A stretch of 64,000 nucleotides of DNA from Hymenobacter aerilatus (GCF_022921095.1 NZ_CP095053.1:1840501-1904500); one strand, 5' to 3'; positions 25,824 through 34,389 are shown, counted from the stretch's first letter. Notes: generated from the sequence alone by a model not told the origin. Numbers and translations are program-made.

Positions 25824-25853
25824 AAAGGCCAGTTTCACTTGGAACTGGCCTTT
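25824..25853. terminator. Bidirectional hairpin terminator
   Basis: AAAGGCCAGTT pairs with AACTGGCCTTT. It is preceded by A6 and lies downstream of the DUF4199 gene on the minus strand. The surrounding 25740-25825 is AT-rich and holds no gene; it should contain the promoter of the gene ending at 25235. Confidence 0.75.
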
Positions 25854-25890
25854 GACTAAGCGCGATTAGAATTAGAATACGACTACGTGC

Positions 25891-26361
25891 TTACTCCACT
25901 TCCTCAATTGGCTTGTGGTCGGGGCTCTTGTAATACTGCATGGCAATAAGCGCTACTATACTGGCACCCATTACACTTTGCAGCACAATAGCCAGGAAGG
26001 CAATAACTACCGACAAGTCGAAGCCAAACAGGTCGCGGGCCGAAATCTGGTCCATCAGGGCCGGATTGATGGCAGCATAGACAATGAAGAACAGGCCAAA
26101 CAGTACGCCAGCTACTGCACCCGTGATAATACCGGTACCGAAGCCTTGCAAATACGCCATGTGGTCATCCTTGGCGTACTTAAAGTGGCGGATGGCCAGC
26201 GTTACGCCAATGGACATAATAATGCCATTTAAGAAACTGAACTCGATGCGGTCCGTGAGACCAAATAAGGAAGCAACGAGGAAGTAGACAATCATGGCAC
26301 CTGTAGTGTAAATGCCATAGCGAAGGCCGTTTTTTTCGGGTGTTAGGCGAGCGTCACTCAT
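25891..26361 (-). CDS. DUF4199 domain membrane protein
   Basis: Inner-membrane protein of 156 aa. The start is set at MSDARLTPEKNGLRYG (26361); the longer ORF adds 25 residues upstream without family similarity. Four transmembrane segments lie at about 15-35, 40-58, 72-95 and 118-142. NGLRYGIYTTGAMIVYFL and the conserved YLQGFGTGIITGAVAGVLF between TM2 and TM3 are typical of DUF4199, a Bacteroidota family of unknown function. It is divergent from the ABC-F gene; a 297 bp gap between them holds both promoters. Confidence 0.85.
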   Translation of the reverse strand: MSDARLTPEKNGLRYGIYTTGAMIVYFLVASLFGLTDRIEFSFLNGIIMSIGVTLAIRHFKYAKDDHMAYLQGFGTGIITGAVAGVLFGLFFIVYAAINPALMDQISARDLFGFDLSVVIAFLAIVLQSVMGASIVALIAMQYYKSPDHKPIEEVE

Positions 26362-26658
26362 AAAAGAAAAGTCGAAGAGAGTTGGACAGGAAGAGATAGG
26401 TATACGGAACTGCCACTTCCGGTTGGCTGTTACCAAACGCCGGGCAGATAAGCCGCATTCGGTCTTTTTATACTTTGATTGTCAACCGGATGTTGTGCCT
26501 GCCTACGCTTTTTTACTAGGTAGACCGGCATTTTATTGGTGCACTACCCTCCGCATCGCTTATAACGATAAGTAGCCTCCCGACCAATTTGCGTATTTTC
26601 GCGGGCGGTTGCGGTGCTTGGCGCCCCTTCACTCTGTTACTTCGTTTTCTACTACTAC

Positions 26659-28281
26659 ATGATTAGTACCTCCAACGTGAGCCTGCGCTACGGCAAGCGC
26701 GTGCTGTTCGAAGATGTCACCATCAAGTTTTTGCCCGGTAACGTGTACGGCCTCATTGGGGCCAACGGCGCGGGTAAGTCTACCTTTCTGAAAATCCTCT
26801 CGGGCGAGATTGAGCCCAACACCGGCTCGGTGGACATGCCCAAGGGCGCCCGCCTCTCGGTGCTGAAGCAGGACCAATTTGCCGCCGACGCCTTTCCGGT
26901 GCTTCAAACGGTGATTATGGGTCACACGCGCCTATGGAAGGTAATGGAGGAGAAAGACGCCATTTATGCCAAGCCCGACTTTTCGGATGCCGACGGCGAG
27001 CGGGCGGCTGAGCTGGAGGGCGAGTTTGCCGACTTGGAAGGCTGGAACGCCGAGTACGAAGCCGCCGAGTTGCTCTCCGGCCTGGGTATTTCGGAAGACA
27101 AGCACCAGACCCTGATGGCCGACCTAGGCACCTCCGACAAGGTACGCGTGCTGCTGGCCCAGGCCCTATTTGGCAACCCCGATGTATTGCTGCTAGACGA
27201 GCCCACCAACGGCCTCGACGCTGAAACCGTGCTGTGGCTGGAGAACTTCCTCGACTCGTTCCAGAACACGGTAATCGTGGTAAGCCACGACCGCCACTTC
27301 CTCGATGCCGTGTGTAACTACATGGCCGACTTGGACTTCTCAAAAATCACGATGTACCCCGGCAACTACTCCTTCTGGTACGAGTCGTCGCAACTGGCTC
27401 TGCGCCAGCGCCAGGAGGTGAACAAGAAGACCGAAGACAAGCGCAAGGAACTGGAAGAATTTGTGCGCCGCTTCTCGGCCAACGCTTCCAAATCCAAGCA
27501 GGCTACCTCGCGCCAGAAGCTGCTGCAAAAGCTGACGCTGGAGGAGATTAAGCCCAGCTCGCGCAAGTACCCGTACATCGCCTTCAAATCGGAGCGCGAG
27601 GCGGGCAATCAGCTGCTAAGCGTGGAGGATCTAGCCGCTTCGGTAGATGGTCATACCCTTTTCCGCAACGTAACTTTCTCCCTTGACAAGGGCGACAAGA
27701 TAGCCATTGTGAGCCGCGACGACCGGGCGGCTTCGCTGCTGTTTGATATTCTGTTTGAGCAGATCAAAGCCGACAAGGGCAGCTACAAATGGGGCACCAC
27801 CATCACACCTAGCTACTTCCCCAAAGAAAACACTGAGTTCTTCGACACCGACCTGAACCTGGTAGACTGGCTGCGTCAGTACTCCACGGAAAAAGACGAG
27901 TCGTTTATCCGCGGGTTCTTGGGCCGGATGCTGTTCTCGGGCGAGGAGTCGCAGAAGAAATCCAACGTGTTGAGCGGGGGCGAGAAAGTGCGCTGCATGC
28001 TTTCCAAGATGATGATGGAAGGTGGCAACGTACTCACGCTCGACGACCCCACGAACCACCTCGATCTGGAAAGCATTCAGGCCCTGAACAACTCCCTGCG
28101 TGACTTCTCGGGCACGCTGCTGTTCACTTCTCACGATTTGCAATTCATCGACACCATCGCCAACCGCATCATCGAGCTCACGCCCGACGGCATTCTGGAC
28201 CGGCGCATGAGCTACGAAGAATACCTGGCCGACGACCATCTGAAGGCGCAGCGCAAGCGCATGTACCAATTGGTTTCGTAG
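26659..28281 (+). CDS. ABC-F family ATPase with one canonical and one degenerate site
   Basis: Soluble twin-NBD ATPase of 540 aa; ABC-F proteins bind the ribosomal E site and modulate translation. The start is MISTSNVSLRYG. NBD1 has Walker A GANGAGKST (34-42) and Walker B LLLDEPTNGLD, but its signature is LGTSDKVRV rather than LSGGx. NBD2 has no Walker A lysine (IVSRDDRAAS near 347), but an intact LSGGEKVRC signature and LTLDDPTNHLD, where the catalytic Glu is Asp. In a sandwich monomer this leaves one complete site (NBD1 Walker A plus NBD2 signature) and one dead site. The charged linker around 250-305 is the P-site tRNA interaction motif region. Confidence 0.92.
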   Translation: MISTSNVSLRYGKRVLFEDVTIKFLPGNVYGLIGANGAGKSTFLKILSGEIEPNTGSVDMPKGARLSVLKQDQFAADAFPVLQTVIMGHTRLWKVMEEKDAIYAKPDFSDADGERAAELEGEFADLEGWNAEYEAAELLSGLGISEDKHQTLMADLGTSDKVRVLLAQALFGNPDVLLLDEPTNGLDAETVLWLENFLDSFQNTVIVVSHDRHFLDAVCNYMADLDFSKITMYPGNYSFWYESSQLALRQRQEVNKKTEDKRKELEEFVRRFSANASKSKQATSRQKLLQKLTLEEIKPSSRKYPYIAFKSEREAGNQLLSVEDLAASVDGHTLFRNVTFSLDKGDKIAIVSRDDRAASLLFDILFEQIKADKGSYKWGTTITPSYFPKENTEFFDTDLNLVDWLRQYSTEKDESFIRGFLGRMLFSGEESQKKSNVLSGGEKVRCMLSKMMMEGGNVLTLDDPTNHLDLESIQALNNSLRDFSGTLLFTSHDLQFIDTIANRIIELTPDGILDRRMSYEEYLADDHLKAQRKRMYQLVS

Positions 28282-28298
28282 CAGCGTTACAGCCCTGT

Positions 28299-29135
28299 AT
28301 GAAAAAGCTTTTGCTCGTGCTGAGCGTAGCGGTAGGGGCCGGCTTGGCCCCTACCCTCGCCCAGGCCCAGACTACCCCTACCCCCGACACCACCCGCACG
28401 CAGCAGGCCAAGCCCCAGCTGAATACGGCCCCGCCCGGTGCGCCCGCCCGTCAGGCACCGGCGCCTACCCCCGCGCCGGCCCGCGGCTATGAGTTAACTA
28501 CGCCAACCCCTACCCCCGCGCCGGTTACCCCCGCCCCACAGCCAGGCGTCCCGGCCGACCAACCCGGTACGCCCGTGTACCGGCCCAATCCCAACAGCCC
28601 GTCGGGATTGGAGTTTCCGCCAGGCAGTCGGGCCAGCGAGCAGCCCAAGCCCTTGCGACGCTACTTCGTGTACAGCAACTTTGGATTGGGCCTGAGCAGC
28701 ATCTATGGCCTGACGCAATTCAGCGCCAGCATTGCGCCTGCGCTGGGCTACCGCATTACGGAGAAGCTGGCCATTGGTCCAGGGCTTTCTTATGCCTATA
28801 ATAGCTACTCAGTGCAAGGCGGCGGGCGCGGCATCCGCACCAACAGCATTGGGGTGAAAGGTTTCCTGCAGTATATAGTTTACAAAGACTTTTTCATACA
28901 CGGTGAGTATGAAGTAACGCACGCCGAGGTCCTATTTCAGGACAGCCAGGGCTATCTGTACCCCGGCAAGCTCACGGTACGCACCCCGCTAGCTGGGGCG
29001 GGCTACCGGCAGCGCTTCAGCGACCGGGCCGCCGCCGACATTGTATTGCTCTATAATTTCAATGGCAACGGACTAGATGACATCTACGGTCAGCCCGTTA
29101 TTCGCTTTAGCTTCCTATTTGATATAGGAAGATAA
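28299..29135 (+). CDS. Exported protein with Pro-rich N-terminus and outer membrane beta-barrel-like domain
   Basis: Protein of 278 aa. The signal peptide (1-24) ends at AQAQ. Residues 25-110 are Pro/Thr/Ala-rich with repeated PTP, PAP and APA units. From about residue 120 it has alternating strands: FVYSNFGLGLSS, PALGYRITEKLAIGPGLSYAYNSY, SIGVKGFLQYIVYKDFFIHGEYEVTH, and it ends VIRFSFLFDIGR. This fits an eight-stranded OMP_b-brl type barrel. The Pro-rich part may span the periplasm or peptidoglycan. It lies 17 bases after the ABC-F stop, so co-transcription is likely even though the functions look unrelated. Confidence 0.75.
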   Translation: MKKLLLVLSVAVGAGLAPTLAQAQTTPTPDTTRTQQAKPQLNTAPPGAPARQAPAPTPAPARGYELTTPTPTPAPVTPAPQPGVPADQPGTPVYRPNPNSPSGLEFPPGSRASEQPKPLRRYFVYSNFGLGLSSIYGLTQFSASIAPALGYRITEKLAIGPGLSYAYNSYSVQGGGRGIRTNSIGVKGFLQYIVYKDFFIHGEYEVTHAEVLFQDSQGYLYPGKLTVRTPLAGAGYRQRFSDRAAADIVLLYNFNGNGLDDIYGQPVIRFSFLFDIGR

Positions 29136-29158
29136 ACAGCTAGTACACCTAAAATACG

Positions 29159-29193
29159 AAAAGGCCGCTCCCTATACCGGGAGCGGCCTTTTT
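29159..29193. terminator. Bidirectional intrinsic terminator
   Basis: AAGGCCGCTCCC pairs with GGGAGCGGCCTT, with A4 before and T5 after, between the converging barrel protein and lmo0937-like genes. Confidence 0.85.
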
Positions 29194-29219
29194 CTATGTA
29201 TGCGGCTAGTGTGCAGTTG

Positions 29220-29375
29220 CTACACAGAGCTACCACGAATCAGACGCAGCAGCACGGCGATGATGGCAATAACCAGCAGCACGTGAATGATGCTACCACC
29301 TACAAAACCGCCAAAGAAGCTAACGGCCCAGATGATAACCAGAATTACGGCGATGATATACAACAGATTTCCCAT
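29220..29375 (-). CDS. lmo0937-family small membrane protein (51 aa)
   Basis: A short minus-strand frame reads from the ATG complement at 29373-29375 to a TAG at 29220-29222. The protein begins MGNLLYIIAVILVIIWAVSF, has a glycine-rich turn (FGGFVGGSIIH) and a second hydrophobic segment ending in LLRLIRGSSV. This two-helix pattern matches the lmo0937 family, widespread and of unknown function. It ends 27 bp from a bidirectional terminator. Confidence 0.85.
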   Translation of the reverse strand: MGNLLYIIAVILVIIWAVSFFGGFVGGSIIHVLLVIAIIAVLLRLIRGSSV

Positions 29376-29749
29376 GGTAGTGAAGAGTTTAGGTTAGGGA
29401 TGGATGAAGGGAGAGAGAAACAAAAGGCAATCTGTTTATTCCTGATTGGTTGGCAAGAGTGAAACAGGTGCTTGTGGTCTTGTACGGGTACTTTCCTTAG
29501 AAGGATATATGCCGAAAAGAAAATTCTTTATTGTGAGAGTGCAACTACTATTTTCCTACCATTCATTTATTGCTATTCTATATTCAGCATGCCTACTGCC
29601 AACCTACTACCATGTAGACCGGTATTTCCTGTAATTTAGCAGCTTCAGGAGGCCGGTTTCACCCAGCCGTTATGGCAGGCATTTCATTGTAGGTCAACTG
29701 CTTTACTTCTGCATTTTTATTTCCCCACCCACTTCTCTTACTCTATCGT
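29376..29749. other. 374 bp divergent intergenic region
   Basis: AT-rich DNA between the lmo0937-like gene and the 3-hydroxyacyl-CoA dehydrogenase. An open frame at 29446-29634 has no signal, domain or coding bias and I do not call it. It should contain the promoters of both flanking genes. Confidence 0.45.
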
Positions 29750-30640
29750 ATGTTGCAAGTTGCCGTTATTGGCTCCGGCACTATGGGCAATGGCATTGCT
29801 CACGTGTTTGCTCAGCACGGATTTCCGGTTCATCTCATCGACATCAGCCAGCCTGCGCTGGATAAGGCGCTGGGCACCATTGGCAAAAACCTCGACCGCC
29901 AGGTAGCCAAAGGCACCCTCACCGAGACCGACAAAACCGACACGCTCGGGCGCATCACCGCCTTCACCTCCCTACCCGATGGTGTGCGCAACGCCCAACT
30001 GGTAGTGGAAGCCGCTACAGAAAATGAAGCGCTGAAGCTGCAAATCTTCCGCGACCTGGACCAGCACGCGCCCGCCGAGGCCATTCTGGCCAGCAATACC
30101 TCGTCGATTTCCATCACCAAAATTGCCGCTGCCACCCAGCGTCCCCAGCAGGTAATAGGCATGCACTTTATGAATCCCGTGCCGGTGATGAAGCTGGTAG
30201 AGGTGATTCGGGGCTACGCTACTTCGGATGAGGTGACAGCGCAGGTAATGGACCTGTCGCGGCAGCTAGGCAAAACACCTACCGAGGTGAACGACTACCC
30301 TGGGTTTGTGGCTAACCGCATTCTGATGCCGATGATCAACGAGGCTATCTATTCTCTGTTTGAGGGAGTGGCTGGCGTAGAGGAAATCGACACGGTAATG
30401 AAGCTGGGGATGGCCCACCCCATGGGGCCGCTCCAACTCGCCGACTTTATTGGACTGGATGTGTGCTTAGCTATTTTGCGCGTACTACACGACGGCCTTG
30501 GCAACCCCAAGTATGCACCCTGTCCGCTACTCGTGAATATGGTAATGGCTGGCCGCCTGGGCGTGAAGTCTGGCGAAGGGTTCTACACTTGGGGCCACGG
30601 CACCAAGGATCTGGTAGTAGCCGAGCGGTTTCGTAAGTAG
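29750..30640 (+). CDS. 3-hydroxyacyl-CoA (3-hydroxybutyryl-CoA) dehydrogenase
   Basis: NAD-dependent dehydrogenase of 296 aa that interconverts 3-hydroxyacyl-CoA and 3-oxoacyl-CoA. The Rossmann motif GSGTMGNGIAHVFA is at residues 7-20. VVEAATENEALKLQIF, ASNTSSISITKIA and the catalytic-His block GMHFMNPVPVMKLVEVI follow. The C-terminal dimerisation domain has DYPGFVANRILMPMINEA and GMAHPMGPLQLADFIGLD. Length and single-domain layout match PaaH/Hbd-type enzymes rather than the FadB fusion. It could serve butanoate or polyhydroxyalkanoate metabolism or beta-oxidation; no pathway neighbours are present to decide. Confidence 0.94.
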   Translation: MLQVAVIGSGTMGNGIAHVFAQHGFPVHLIDISQPALDKALGTIGKNLDRQVAKGTLTETDKTDTLGRITAFTSLPDGVRNAQLVVEAATENEALKLQIFRDLDQHAPAEAILASNTSSISITKIAAATQRPQQVIGMHFMNPVPVMKLVEVIRGYATSDEVTAQVMDLSRQLGKTPTEVNDYPGFVANRILMPMINEAIYSLFEGVAGVEEIDTVMKLGMAHPMGPLQLADFIGLDVCLAILRVLHDGLGNPKYAPCPLLVNMVMAGRLGVKSGEGFYTWGHGTKDLVVAERFRK

Positions 30641-30717
30641 TTTAGTCACGTTTCCTACCCTATTTACACTCCTATTAGGGTAGATACTCGCCTCAAAATT
30701 GCAACCCCAGTAAATCT

Positions 30718-30762
30718 GCCCGGCCCGCCGCTGACGTATACATAGTCGGTGGCGGGCCGGGC
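30718..30762. terminator. GC-rich hairpin before msrA
   Basis: GCCCGGCCCGCC pairs with GGCGGGCCGGGC around a partly paired loop. It lies 78 bases after the dehydrogenase stop and 86 before msrA, without a clear T-run. Confidence 0.6.
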
Positions 30763-30847
30763 TATTGTTAAGCTGCATAGAATGAGCGCTATATAGCTTC
30801 TGAGCCGTCTGAGTAAACTTTTTTGCCTGAAATTTCCTTTCTACCGT

Positions 30848-31498
30848 ATGATCAAATTGCTTACTACCGCGCTCCTGCTGTTGAGCTTCTGCTACGGCAG
30901 TTTCGCTCAAAGCACAACGGTTAAACCCTCTACCAAGACAACCAAGAAAATGGAATTAGCAACATTTGGCGCCGGCTGCTTCTGGTGCACCGAAGCAGTT
31001 TTTCAGGACCTCGAAGGCGTTGAAAAAGTGGAATCGGGCTATGCCGGCGGGCGTATTGCCAACCCTACCTATAAGGAAGTATGCTCGGGCCTTACTGGCC
31101 ACGCCGAAGTCATTAATATCACCTACGACCCCGGCAAGATCAACTTTAAAGAGCTGCTGGAGATATTCTGGAAAACCCACGACCCTACTACGCTCAACCG
31201 CCAGGGCAACGATGTGGGCACACAGTATCGCTCGGTGGTGTACTACCACAATGACGAACAAAAGCAGTTAGCTGAGGAGTATAAAAAGAAGCTCAACGAC
31301 GCCCACGCTTTCCCCAACCCCGTGGTAACGGAAATCAGCGCCGCGCCTACCTTCTATAAGGCCGAGAACTACCACCAGGACTACTACAACCTGAACGGCA
31401 CCCAGCCCTACTGCCAGTTTGTAGTGAAGCCGAAGGTAGATAAGGTGAAAGCCGTGTTCGGTGATAAGCTGAAGAAGTCTGCCTCGGCAGCGAAGTAA
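30848..31498 (+). CDS. msrA: Exported peptide-methionine (S)-S-oxide reductase
   Basis: Methionine sulfoxide reductase A of 216 aa. It has a signal peptide (1-20, ending SFAQ), so it should repair oxidised proteins in the periplasm. The active-site block GAGCFWCTEAVF carries nucleophile C44 and C47. ESGYAGGRIANPTYKEVCSGLTGHAEV and the FWKTHDPTTLNRQGNDVGTQYRS block are strongly conserved family motifs. A resolving Cys may be that in TQPYCQF. The C-terminal 20 residues are Lys/Ser-rich. No msrB is adjacent. The stop is followed within 2 bases by a large inverted repeat. Confidence 0.95.
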   Translation: MIKLLTTALLLLSFCYGSFAQSTTVKPSTKTTKKMELATFGAGCFWCTEAVFQDLEGVEKVESGYAGGRIANPTYKEVCSGLTGHAEVINITYDPGKINFKELLEIFWKTHDPTTLNRQGNDVGTQYRSVVYYHNDEQKQLAEEYKKKLNDAHAFPNPVVTEISAAPTFYKAENYHQDYYNLNGTQPYCQFVVKPKVDKVKAVFGDKLKKSASAAK

Positions 31499-31499
31499 G

Positions 31500-31672
31500 T
31501 CTAAACCACGGATTCGTTCGGATTTTCGGATGACACGGATTTTGTGAACGATTACAAACAAAAAGAGCTGCCCAAATTGGGCAGCTCTTTTTGTTTTAGT
31601 TCAGTTGCTTATGGTCAGGTCGTACACAAAATCTGTGTCATCCGAAAAATCCGAGCGAATCCGTGGTTTAGA
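31500..31672. repeat. Large inverted repeat, family 2, complete copy
   Basis: Left arm 31500-31551 and right arm 31620-31672 are near-perfect reverse complements (the arm begins TCTAAACCACGGATTCG). An intrinsic terminator sits in the loop. The right arm contains the stop codon of dapD, and the left arm begins directly after the msrA stop. Confidence 0.85.
31556..31597. terminator. Bidirectional terminator between msrA and dapD
   Basis: AAAAAGAGCTGCCC pairs with GGGCAGCTCTTTTT around AAATT, with A-rich and T-rich flanks, inside the loop of the family 2 repeat. Confidence 0.88.
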
Positions 31673-32498
31673 CAGCCACGTTGTGCTCGCGTAGAGCATC
31701 GTTGAGCGAGGTTTTGAGGTCAGTGCTGGGCTTGCGCTGACCGATGATGAGGGCGCAAGGCACTTGGTACTCACCGGCCGGGAACTGCTTGGTGTAGGAA
31801 CCCGGGATGACCACCGAACGAGCCGGCACTATGCCTTTGTACTCCTTAGGCTCGGCACCCGTCACGTCGATAATCTTGGTGCTACCCGTGATGGTAACGC
31901 CCGCGCCAATAACGGCTTCCTTGCCGATGTGGCAGCCTTCTACCAGAATGCTACGCGAGCCGATGAAGGCGCCGTCTTCTACAATCACGGGGGCGGCCTG
32001 CACAGGCTCCAGCACACCGCCGATGCCCACACCGCCGCTTAGGTGTACGCCCGCGCCAATCTGCGCGCACGAACCTACGGTGGCCCAGGTGTCTACCATC
32101 GTGCCCTCGCCTACCCAGGCACCGATGTTGGTGTAGCTGGGCATCAGGATAACGCCGGGAGCCAGGTAGGCGCCGTAGCGGGCCGTGGCGGGCGGCACCA
32201 CGCGCACGCCCTGTCCAGCGTAATCGGTCTTGAGGCGCATTTTGTCGCGGTACTCAAAGGGCGTCAGCTCGATGGTTTCCATCTGCTGAATGGGGAAATA
32301 CAGGATAACGGCCTTCTTCACCCAGTCGTTTACTTGCCACTCACCGTCTTTGCCCTCGATGGGCTGGGCCACACGCAGACGGCCTTTGTCCAGTTCCTCG
32401 ATAACGGCGTGGATGGCATCCGTGGTGGCGGATTGCTGCAACAGGCTGCGGTCGGCCCAGGCGGCTTCAATGATATTTTGCAGTTCGGAAGTATTCAT
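31668..32498 (-). CDS. dapD: 2,3,4,5-tetrahydropyridine-2,6-dicarboxylate N-succinyltransferase
   Basis: Enzyme of 276 aa in the succinylase branch of lysine/meso-diaminopimelate synthesis; it transfers succinyl from succinyl-CoA. The N-terminal helical part (1-100) is followed by a left-handed parallel beta-helix of hexapeptide repeats (MPSYTNIGAWVGEGTMVDTWATVGSCAQIGAGVHLSGGVGIGG). SRSILVEGCHIGKEAVIGAGVTITG follows. Residues RYGAYLAPGVILMPS and RPVI-like VIPGSYTKQFPAGEY match DapD. The stop codon lies in the right arm of the family 2 repeat. Promoter would be in the 106 bp gap before the M28 peptidase gene. Confidence 0.95.
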   Translation of the reverse strand: MNTSELQNIIEAAWADRSLLQQSATTDAIHAVIEELDKGRLRVAQPIEGKDGEWQVNDWVKKAVILYFPIQQMETIELTPFEYRDKMRLKTDYAGQGVRVVPPATARYGAYLAPGVILMPSYTNIGAWVGEGTMVDTWATVGSCAQIGAGVHLSGGVGIGGVLEPVQAAPVIVEDGAFIGSRSILVEGCHIGKEAVIGAGVTITGSTKIIDVTGAEPKEYKGIVPARSVVIPGSYTKQFPAGEYQVPCALIIGQRKPSTDLKTSLNDALREHNVAV

Positions 32499-32604
32499 AT
32501 TAACTCTTGAAAACGGAATGAGCGGTAAAACTAGCGCCAGCGGCGGCTATGTTCCCAATATCAGGCGGAAAACATTCCGGCCGCCGCACCTGCTGATAAG
32601 TTTT

Positions 32605-34113
32605 CTACCGCTCCAGTTTAAAGCCTGCTTCCCGCGCCGGGCGCTGGTCGCGGTTGGCCACCTGCCAGCCGGTGAGGTACATCCACTGCGTCATTTTAGT
32701 GAGCTTGGCGTAGTCGATGCGGCTGGCTTCGTCCTTGGGTGTGTGGTAGTCCACGTGCAGCAGGGAGGTATACATCACGGCCGGAATGCCTAGCCGGGCG
32801 TAGGGCAAATGGTCGGAGCGGAAATACCAGCCCTCGGGGTGGGTAGGCTTGTCCCACTCGATATCGAGCTTGAACCTGGGGCCGGCTTGGTTAGCAGCTA
32901 GGGCTATGTCTACCAAATCCTGGGAGTTGCGGTGGGGCGGCGTAGAGCCCAGTAGGGCAGCGCTGTCGGGGTCGTTGCGGCCCATCATCTCGGCGTTCAG
33001 CACCACTACAATCGACTCCTGCGGCACGGTAGGGTTGGCCGAGTAGTAGCGCGAACCTAATAGGCCCCGCTCCTCAGCCCCGTGGTACACAAACAAGGCC
33101 GAGCGCCGAGCTGGTTGCTGCTTGAAGGCCCGCATGATAGCCAGCAGGGCCGCGCAGCCAGTGGCGTTGTCGTCGGCACCGTTGTAGATGGAGTCGCCGG
33201 CCACGGGGGCGCGGGCGCCGTCGTGGTCTTGGTGGGTGCTGAAGAGCACATATTCCTTTTTCAGCTGCGCATCGGTGCCGGGCATCCTGGCCACGATGTT
33301 CACCGAGGGGTAGGCAAAGGTTTCCACTTTCAGATTGGTGCTGAACTGCTGACCGGCCTGTCGCGCCCAACTTAGGGCATCGGCCGGCAGCCACACCACA
33401 GGCGCCTGATCGGCTGGTACCTGCACGTTGGCGTCGCCGGGTAGGCCATAGCGGCCCCGCTCGAAGATGTGGCTCCAATGGTCGTAGATGGCCTGCGCCT
33501 TGTCGTCCGACACAAACACCACGGCCACGGCGCCGGCCTTGGTCAGCTCGGCGGCTTGGTCGCGCAGCTTGGCAAACAGGTAGCGGCGGTAGCTGATGCC
33601 GTCGGTGGGGGCCCCGGAAATCTGCAAGGCTACAGCTTTGCCTTTTACATCCACCTTTCCTACCTCAGCCGGCGTGGCGGTGCCCACAAATACCAGCGGC
33701 GCCGTGATGCTGGCGTTGGTGGGGGCCACAATTACGGCATCGTGGTTGGGCCGGAGCTGATGCGACCCGATACGCAAGGTGCTGACGGGTGTGAGGCGGG
33801 TGCGCTGGAGCGAGAAAAATTGAAAATACGTACCATCGTCGCCGGCGGGCTCCAACCCAATGGAGCGCATTTGTTCGGCTATCCAGGCGGAGGCGCGCAG
33901 CTCGTCGAGGGTGCCACCTTCCCTACCCCGATACTTGTCGTCGGCCAGCACATACAGGTCGCGCTTGATGTCGGCTTCGCGGATGGCAGCTTCAGCTTTG
34001 GGGGCTTTCGTGGTTGTCTGGCGGTTTTTCTTTTGGGCTGAAGCCGTGTGCGGGTCTGCAAGTGTGAGGCCCAGCAGCAGGCAACTCACAGCTGCCTTGT
34101 GCGTGATGTTCAT
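32605..34113 (-). CDS. Exported M28 family metallopeptidase
   Basis: Zinc aminopeptidase-like protein of 502 aa. The start is MNITHKAAVS (34113), giving a signal peptide to about TASAQ; the longer ORF adds 10 residues. Residues 40-120 form the N-terminal strand/helix region. A PA-like insert (about 130-260) separates it from the catalytic part. Zinc ligands are in FSTHQDHDG (H, D), YNGADDNATGC (D), YHGAEERGLLGS (catalytic E-E), NAEMMGRND and SLLHVDYHTPKDE (H). Likely periplasmic or surface peptide digestion. Upstream lies a 317 bp gap filled by repeats. Confidence 0.92.
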   Translation of the reverse strand: MNITHKAAVSCLLLGLTLADPHTASAQKKNRQTTTKAPKAEAAIREADIKRDLYVLADDKYRGREGGTLDELRASAWIAEQMRSIGLEPAGDDGTYFQFFSLQRTRLTPVSTLRIGSHQLRPNHDAVIVAPTNASITAPLVFVGTATPAEVGKVDVKGKAVALQISGAPTDGISYRRYLFAKLRDQAAELTKAGAVAVVFVSDDKAQAIYDHWSHIFERGRYGLPGDANVQVPADQAPVVWLPADALSWARQAGQQFSTNLKVETFAYPSVNIVARMPGTDAQLKKEYVLFSTHQDHDGARAPVAGDSIYNGADDNATGCAALLAIMRAFKQQPARRSALFVYHGAEERGLLGSRYYSANPTVPQESIVVVLNAEMMGRNDPDSAALLGSTPPHRNSQDLVDIALAANQAGPRFKLDIEWDKPTHPEGWYFRSDHLPYARLGIPAVMYTSLLHVDYHTPKDEASRIDYAKLTKMTQWMYLTGWQVANRDQRPAREAGFKLER

Positions 34114-34168
34114 GCGGAGAGGATAATAGATAAGTAGATGCAAAAGGCTATGATAAGGAAAAGGAATG

Positions 34169-34389
34169 AGTCTGAACCACGGATTCGCTCGGATTTGTCA
34201 GATGACACGGATTTCGTGAGTAGGAGCTATTGGGAAGGCTTGTCATCCTGAGCTTGCGAAGGACCTTCTCACGGCAGAATGACAAGCGAAACAACGACTC
34301 GCTCACGCGTGAGAAGGTTCTTCGCAAGCTCAGAATGACAAAACGCAGCAAAAACCCCTCGTCTACAAAATGAATCCGTAGTTCAGACA
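34169..34389. repeat. Family 2 repeat, partial copy, interrupted by a family 1 element
   Basis: Left arm 34169-34219 (GTCTGAACCACGGATTCGCT...) matches the family 2 copy at 31500. Only the outer 23 bases of the right arm remain (34366-34389, ATGAATCCGTAGTTCAGA). A complete family 1 element lies between them. This arrangement is best read as an insertion into a family 2 element followed by loss of part of the right arm. Confidence 0.7.
34241..34340. repeat. REP/BIME-like inverted repeat, family 1, copy D
   Basis: Arms 34241-34273 and 34308-34340 pair with few mismatches; the arm begins TGTCATCCTGAGCTTGCGAA. The loop has CAACGACTCGCTCACG. It lies in the divergent region between the M28 peptidase and the glycosyltransferase, so it is not simply a terminator. 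Confidence 0.85.

Noticed and set aside
29446..29634. Possible 62-codon gene in the gap before the dehydrogenase
   Set aside because: AT-rich, unusual codons, no start context, no signal or domain; it fits random openness.
33469..34041. Open frame of 190 codons on the plus strand
   Set aside because: It is antisense to the M28 peptidase, which has all its zinc ligands; the frame has no recognisable protein character.
34169..34389. Insertion sequence remnant
   Set aside because: No transposase frame, no IS-like terminal repeats and no clear target duplication; the structure is explained by nested palindromic elements.
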